A stretch of DNA of 9,093 nucleotides from Acidobacteriota bacterium. GTDB lineage: Bacteria; Acidobacteriota; Vicinamibacteria; Vicinamibacterales; 2-12-FULL-66-21. Shown piece by piece: positions 6,483 to 9,093 of the stretch. The position numbers were made by a program, and so were the translations under genes. The stretch's first letter is position 1, and each line of letters begins with the position of its first letter. The stretch lies in contig JAIVJE010000065.1 of NCBI GenBank assembly GCA_020200195.1, forward strand, positions 1 to 9,093, given 5' to 3'. The notes under the pieces were generated by a model. That model made no database searches and was not told the DNA's origin. It worked only from the letters and a program-made list of their open reading frames with translations.

Positions 6483-6773
6483 ATGGCCGGCGACCCGGAA
6501 CGACTCATTTTCCGCGTGCACGCCATTCAACGCATGTTTCAACGCGGTGTGACAGTTGAAGATGTCCGCCAAGTACTGACGACTGGCGAAACGATTGAGA
6601 ATTACCCTGAAGACACACCGTACCCGAGCCGTCTGGTGCTCGGGCGGCTAAGATCGCGACCCCTCCACGTGGTATTTGGCGAAAACAAGGCGATGCGAGA
6701 GATAATCGTCGTAACGGTCTACGAGCCCGACCCGGATCGTTGGGATAGCGATTTCAGACTGAGGCGGGCGTGA
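6483..6773 (+). CDS. DUF4258 protein, likely toxin of a toxin-antitoxin pair
   Basis: A 96-residue protein with the DUF4258 pattern: HAIQRMFQRGVTVEDV (residues 13-28), TGETIENYPEDTPYPS (34-49), RPLHVVFG (59-66), IIVVTVYEPD (74-83) and W87 near the end. DUF4258 proteins have a RelE/BrnT-like size and often precede a YgiT-type zinc-finger gene, as here. The ATG at 6483 is chosen because the DUF4258 fold starts soon after; no good ribosome site precedes it (AAGGAG lies 20 bases away), and a TTG at 6453 is less likely. The stop overlaps the antitoxin start in TGATG. It begins 96 bases after enolase with no clear terminator between, so co-transcription cannot be excluded. Toxicity is inferred from the family. 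Confidence 0.82.
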   Translation: MAGDPERLIFRVHAIQRMFQRGVTVEDVRQVLTTGETIENYPEDTPYPSRLVLGRLRSRPLHVVFGENKAMREIIVVTVYEPDPDRWDSDFRLRRA

Positions 6774-6997
6774 TGAAATGTGTGATCTGCAAGCACGGTG
6801 AGCTCACGTCTGGGACAGCGACGGTGACGCTCGAACGAGACAAAACGACGCTTGTGATCAAGGGCGTACCCGCCCGTGTGTGTACGACTTGCGGCGAGGA
6901 GTACGTGGACGAGGATACAACGCGCCAGCTTCTCGAAACGGCCGAGGCGGCGGCGCGCATGGGCGTTCAGATCGAGGTTCGAGAGTACGCCGCGTGA
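6773..6997 (+). CDS. YgiT-type zinc-finger antitoxin (MqsA N-terminal family)
   Basis: A 74-residue protein with two CxxC knuckles (C3/C6 and C37/C40) in the arrangement MKCVICKHGE ... GVPARVCTTCGEEY, the YgiT/MqsA zinc-finger signature. The downstream segment EDTTRQLLETAEAAARM is helical. It lacks the C-terminal helix-turn-helix of full MqsA, like many short YgiT-type partners of DUF4258 proteins. ATG 6773 shares one base with the toxin stop; GTG 6770 would add one residue. The tight overlap indicates translational coupling. The integrase remnant begins five bases after its stop. Confidence 0.85.
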   Translation: MKCVICKHGELTSGTATVTLERDKTTLVIKGVPARVCTTCGEEYVDEDTTRQLLETAEAAARMGVQIEVREYAA

Positions 6998-7001
6998 GGG
7001 C

Positions 7002-7019
7002 GTCTCCAAAATGTCTCCA
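7002..7019 (+). repeat. 18-base direct repeat, right copy
   Basis: Identical to 119-136 and at the 3' end of the integrase remnant. It is more strictly conserved than the flanking remnant, which is diverged and frameshifted. Confidence 0.7.
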
Positions 7020-7318
7020 CGACGCTGGTAGAATCCCGTCGCGGTTCGTCCAGCAGCCGGATGGCCGCATCCAGCGCTGCCGGGCTCAGTGCATGTAGCG
7101 CTGCGTCATCGTCAGGTCCGCATGCCCGGCGAGCTCCTGAATCGCCTTCGCCGGCGCGCCGCGCATCGACACGCTTGCTGCGCAGGTGCCGATGGTCAGC
7201 GAGCGCCGCGGTCAGCCGTCGCGTGAGCGACACATAGCGTACCCGTCCACTCTTCGGCGTCCCGAGTTGCCGGTTCCAGTCTGACTGGCGCACGCACAAC
7301 TGCGTCTCTCGCTTTCAC
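7002..7318 (-). pseudogene. Decayed tyrosine recombinase remnant, related to the integrase at 85-1225
   Basis: The minus strand keeps QLCVRQSDWNRQLGTPKSG and DHRHLRSK, matching QLCVQRSDWNGQ, TPKGG and DHRHLRSS of the other integrase. It then jumps from the RSKRV region directly to MRGAPAKAIQELAGHADLTM and QRYMH. About 130 bases carrying the HxxR catalytic box are missing at about 7167. One base is lost at CACTGAGCC (about 7087), after the Tyr motif, and the frame shifts again before the C-terminal GDILET. Everything upstream of the central catalytic domain is absent. The copies differ clearly in sequence, so this is a relative, not a recent duplicate. It has the same orientation as the first copy. 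Confidence 0.85.
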
Positions 7319-7448
7319 GCCTTCTCATCTTCTGTTGTCGCGTCAGACCGCAAAAGCATCCGAAACGGCTGCCGACGGCTGGGTGCCCGTGCGCTGCCCT
7401 TCTGCTGATCATCGACCGATAGATCGCAAAACAGAGACGTCCTTCTGC
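7319..7448 (+). other. Gap between integrase remnant and coiled-coil gene
   Basis: Integrase similarity stops near 7318. The plus strand is open here but shows no protein resemblance and no strong promoter or ribosome site. I see nothing specific beyond room for the leader of the next gene. Confidence 0.4.
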
Positions 7449-9093
7449 ATGAAGATTCTCCAAATTGCACAGGACCGCGCTGCCGCTTTGGTGGCTGCGC
7501 GTGTCGTTGACGGAATTGCACAGAATGTCACGCTGACGTGGGCCCAGACACCGGCCTCCGCCCTTCAATGGCTGCAAGACAACCGCGACACCGCGGCTGT
7601 CATCGTCGAGGTGCAGGCGCAGAGCTGCGGGTCGTTCGTAGAGCAGCTTCGCGAATTGGGTCTGACCACGCCAGTCGTGGTCGTCGCGGGATCCGCGCGA
7701 CTCGAATCCGCGCTCGCCGCGCTCAATTCTGGCGCCGACGGATACGTGGTGGCCGGCCCGTCGCTCGAGGCCGACCTGCCTCGAATAGTGGCCGCGGCCA
7801 TCGAACGCGAACGCAGCCGCCGGCAACTCCTCACGCACACACTGACCGAGCTCGGGGCCGAGCGCGAACGGACCGAGCAGCAGCTCGCTCGCGTCGAAGC
7901 GGCACGCCGGCAGACGGAACAACGCAGCGCATCCGAACTGGCCGCCGCCGCGGCGCGGCTCGCGGACGATCAGGCCCGGCACGCGGTGTCCCTGGCGCGC
8001 GAGACCAGGATCTGCATGGCGCTGCAGCAGAGACTCTTGGAGCTCGAGGGTGCGCTCCGGAGGGCTGACGAGCGGCGGGCGTCAGAGGCAGTCGCTTTCG
8101 CCGACCAGCTCGCGATGCGGCACGCGGAGTTCACGGCGAGCCTGGCGCAGGCCGCTCAGTCGCGTGACGTTGGCCGCTGAATTGACTGTCGCAACGGCTG
8201 CGCTCGCCGAGGCGACAGGCTCGCAGGGCGGACGCGGCCGCCGCGACCGAGCATCTCCGCCGGCGCGAAGCGGAACTCCGTGCCGACCTGACTGAAGCCG
8301 TCGCCGGAAGAACTGCGCTCGACAACGCGCTCGCAGAAGCGGAAGCTGCGCACCAGGACACCCGACAACGCGCCGCGATCGATCTTGCCGCCGCGAATGA
8401 GCGCCAGGCAGCGCTCGAAGACCTGCTCGCGCAGGAAGCTGACAGGCGCACGAGTCTCGACCAGAGACTCATTGCCGCCGCGGCCGCGCATCAGGAGGCG
8501 GACCGACGGCACGCGGCGGAGCTGACAAGGGCCGCGGTGGGGCTCGCGGAACTTCAGGCGCGGTACGACGCCGCGCTGGAGGAAACGCCGCCGCCCGCGC
8601 CGCATTCGAGCGGCAGACGGCCGAAGCCGCGTCCGCCCTCGAGCGAGCCAGTCGGGAGCGCACAGCGGAAGCGACCGCGGCCGCCGGGCAGCTCGCCAGC
8701 ATGAAAGCGGAGCTGAGTGCTCGACTGGCAGCAGCGGCTGCGGAGACGACCGCGATCGAACGCACGCTGACCGAAGCGCAGTCTGCGCACCAGCTCGCAA
8801 TACAGCGCGCAGCCGAGGGTCAGGCCTCTGCCGCGGTGCGTCAGGCGGCGCTCGAAGACCGGCTCGCTCAGGAAACGGACAGAGGCATGGGCCTCGGACG
8901 GCAACTGTCAGCCGCCGAAACTGCGCGGCAGGATACGGAGCGGCGTCACGCCTCAGAACTGGGGGCCGCCAGGGCGCACCTCGACTCGCTTCAGACAAGG
9001 TACGACACGGCCGTAACGGAACACGCTGCAGCGCACGCCGCGTTGGAGCAGCGGTTGACCGACGCCGCGACGGCGCATCAGCAAGCGGAGGAC
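7449..9093 (+). pseudogene. Degenerate receiver domain plus long repetitive coiled coil (frameshifted, runs off the window)
   Basis: Residues 1-120, from MKILQIAQDRAAALVAARV, have the response-regulator receiver layout (AVIVEV, PVVVVAGS, ALNSGADGYVV, final AAIERE). The phospho-acceptor Asp position carries Glu (E54), and the conserved Lys after the fifth strand is Ala (A102). It is therefore a pseudo-receiver that probably cannot be phosphorylated and may mimic the active state. A long Ala/Glu/Arg/Gln-rich heptad region follows to the window edge. The frame changes at about 8165-8175, 8208-8215 and 8583-8587; between these points the coil reads well in each frame. The first stop in the original frame is at 8178-8180, giving about 243 residues as written. 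In other bacteria similar N-terminal parts precede kinase or output domains, which here would lie beyond 9093. ATG 7449 is chosen because the receiver fold begins there; its ribosome site is weak. Confidence 0.68.
8411..9006 (+). repeat. Long-period tandem repeat in the coiled coil (437-base offset)
   Basis: GCGCTCGAAGACC at 8411 recurs at 8848, and GGTACGAC at 8562 recurs at 8999, both offset by 437 bases. At protein level ALEDLLAQEADR ... RRHAAEL ... LQARYDAA matches ALEDRLAQETDR ... RRHASEL ... LQTRYDTA. The intended period is 438 bases (146 residues); the one-base shortfall fits the frame break near 8585. Confidence 0.75.

Noticed and set aside
7335..7448. Upstream extension of the receiver-coil protein to 7335
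   Set aside because: The extra N-terminal residues have no receiver character and no ribosome site; the fold begins at the ATG at 7449.
1..9093. CRISPR array, tRNA or rRNA genes
   Set aside because: No regularly spaced short repeats and no cloverleaf or rRNA signature recognised on either strand.

Overview
This is a high-GC bacterial window that looks like an accessory region from a soil- or sediment-type genome. Integrase remnants and a toxin-antitoxin pair surround a compact stress cluster. Codon use, the dynamin-like GTPase and the very long Ala/Glu/Arg-rich coiled coil with a receiver-like head recall Acidobacteriota, but that assignment is a weak inference.

The core (about 1694-6386) is a fluoride-response locus. 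Two separate fluoride (crcB-type) riboswitch aptamers lie back to back in the 3768-4180 gap and face away from each other. The minus-strand aptamer (4009 to 3949) leads into a CPA2-type cation/proton antiporter, followed by a dynamin-like GTPase. The plus-strand aptamer (4091-4143) leads into an unrecognised 173-residue membrane protein with an internal tandem duplication, a DUF190 protein and an enolase. Enolase is the classic fluoride-inhibited enzyme, and DUF190 proteins and Na+/H+ antiporters are known partners of fluoride-responsive genes. No CrcB/Fluc or CLC-F exporter is visible, so the efflux step must be elsewhere or be done by the antiporter or the new membrane protein.

Left flank (1-1693): the C-terminal tail of an IS630-family transposase, then a tyrosine recombinase gene with two frameshifts and an excisionase-like helix-turn-helix gene, both on the minus strand. 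This unit cuts off the GTPase gene just before its G3 motif. Right flank (6483-9093): a DUF4258/YgiT-type toxin-antitoxin pair, a badly decayed second integrase in the same orientation as the first, and the start of a long protein with a degenerate receiver domain and a repetitive coiled coil that runs off the window.

Reading-frame breaks are very frequent: two in the integrase, one each in DUF190 and enolase, three in the coiled-coil gene, and more in the integrase remnant. Frame breaks in otherwise well-conserved genes such as enolase raise the possibility of sequence or assembly errors, so the 'pseudogene' labels here describe the sequence as given, not proven loss of function.
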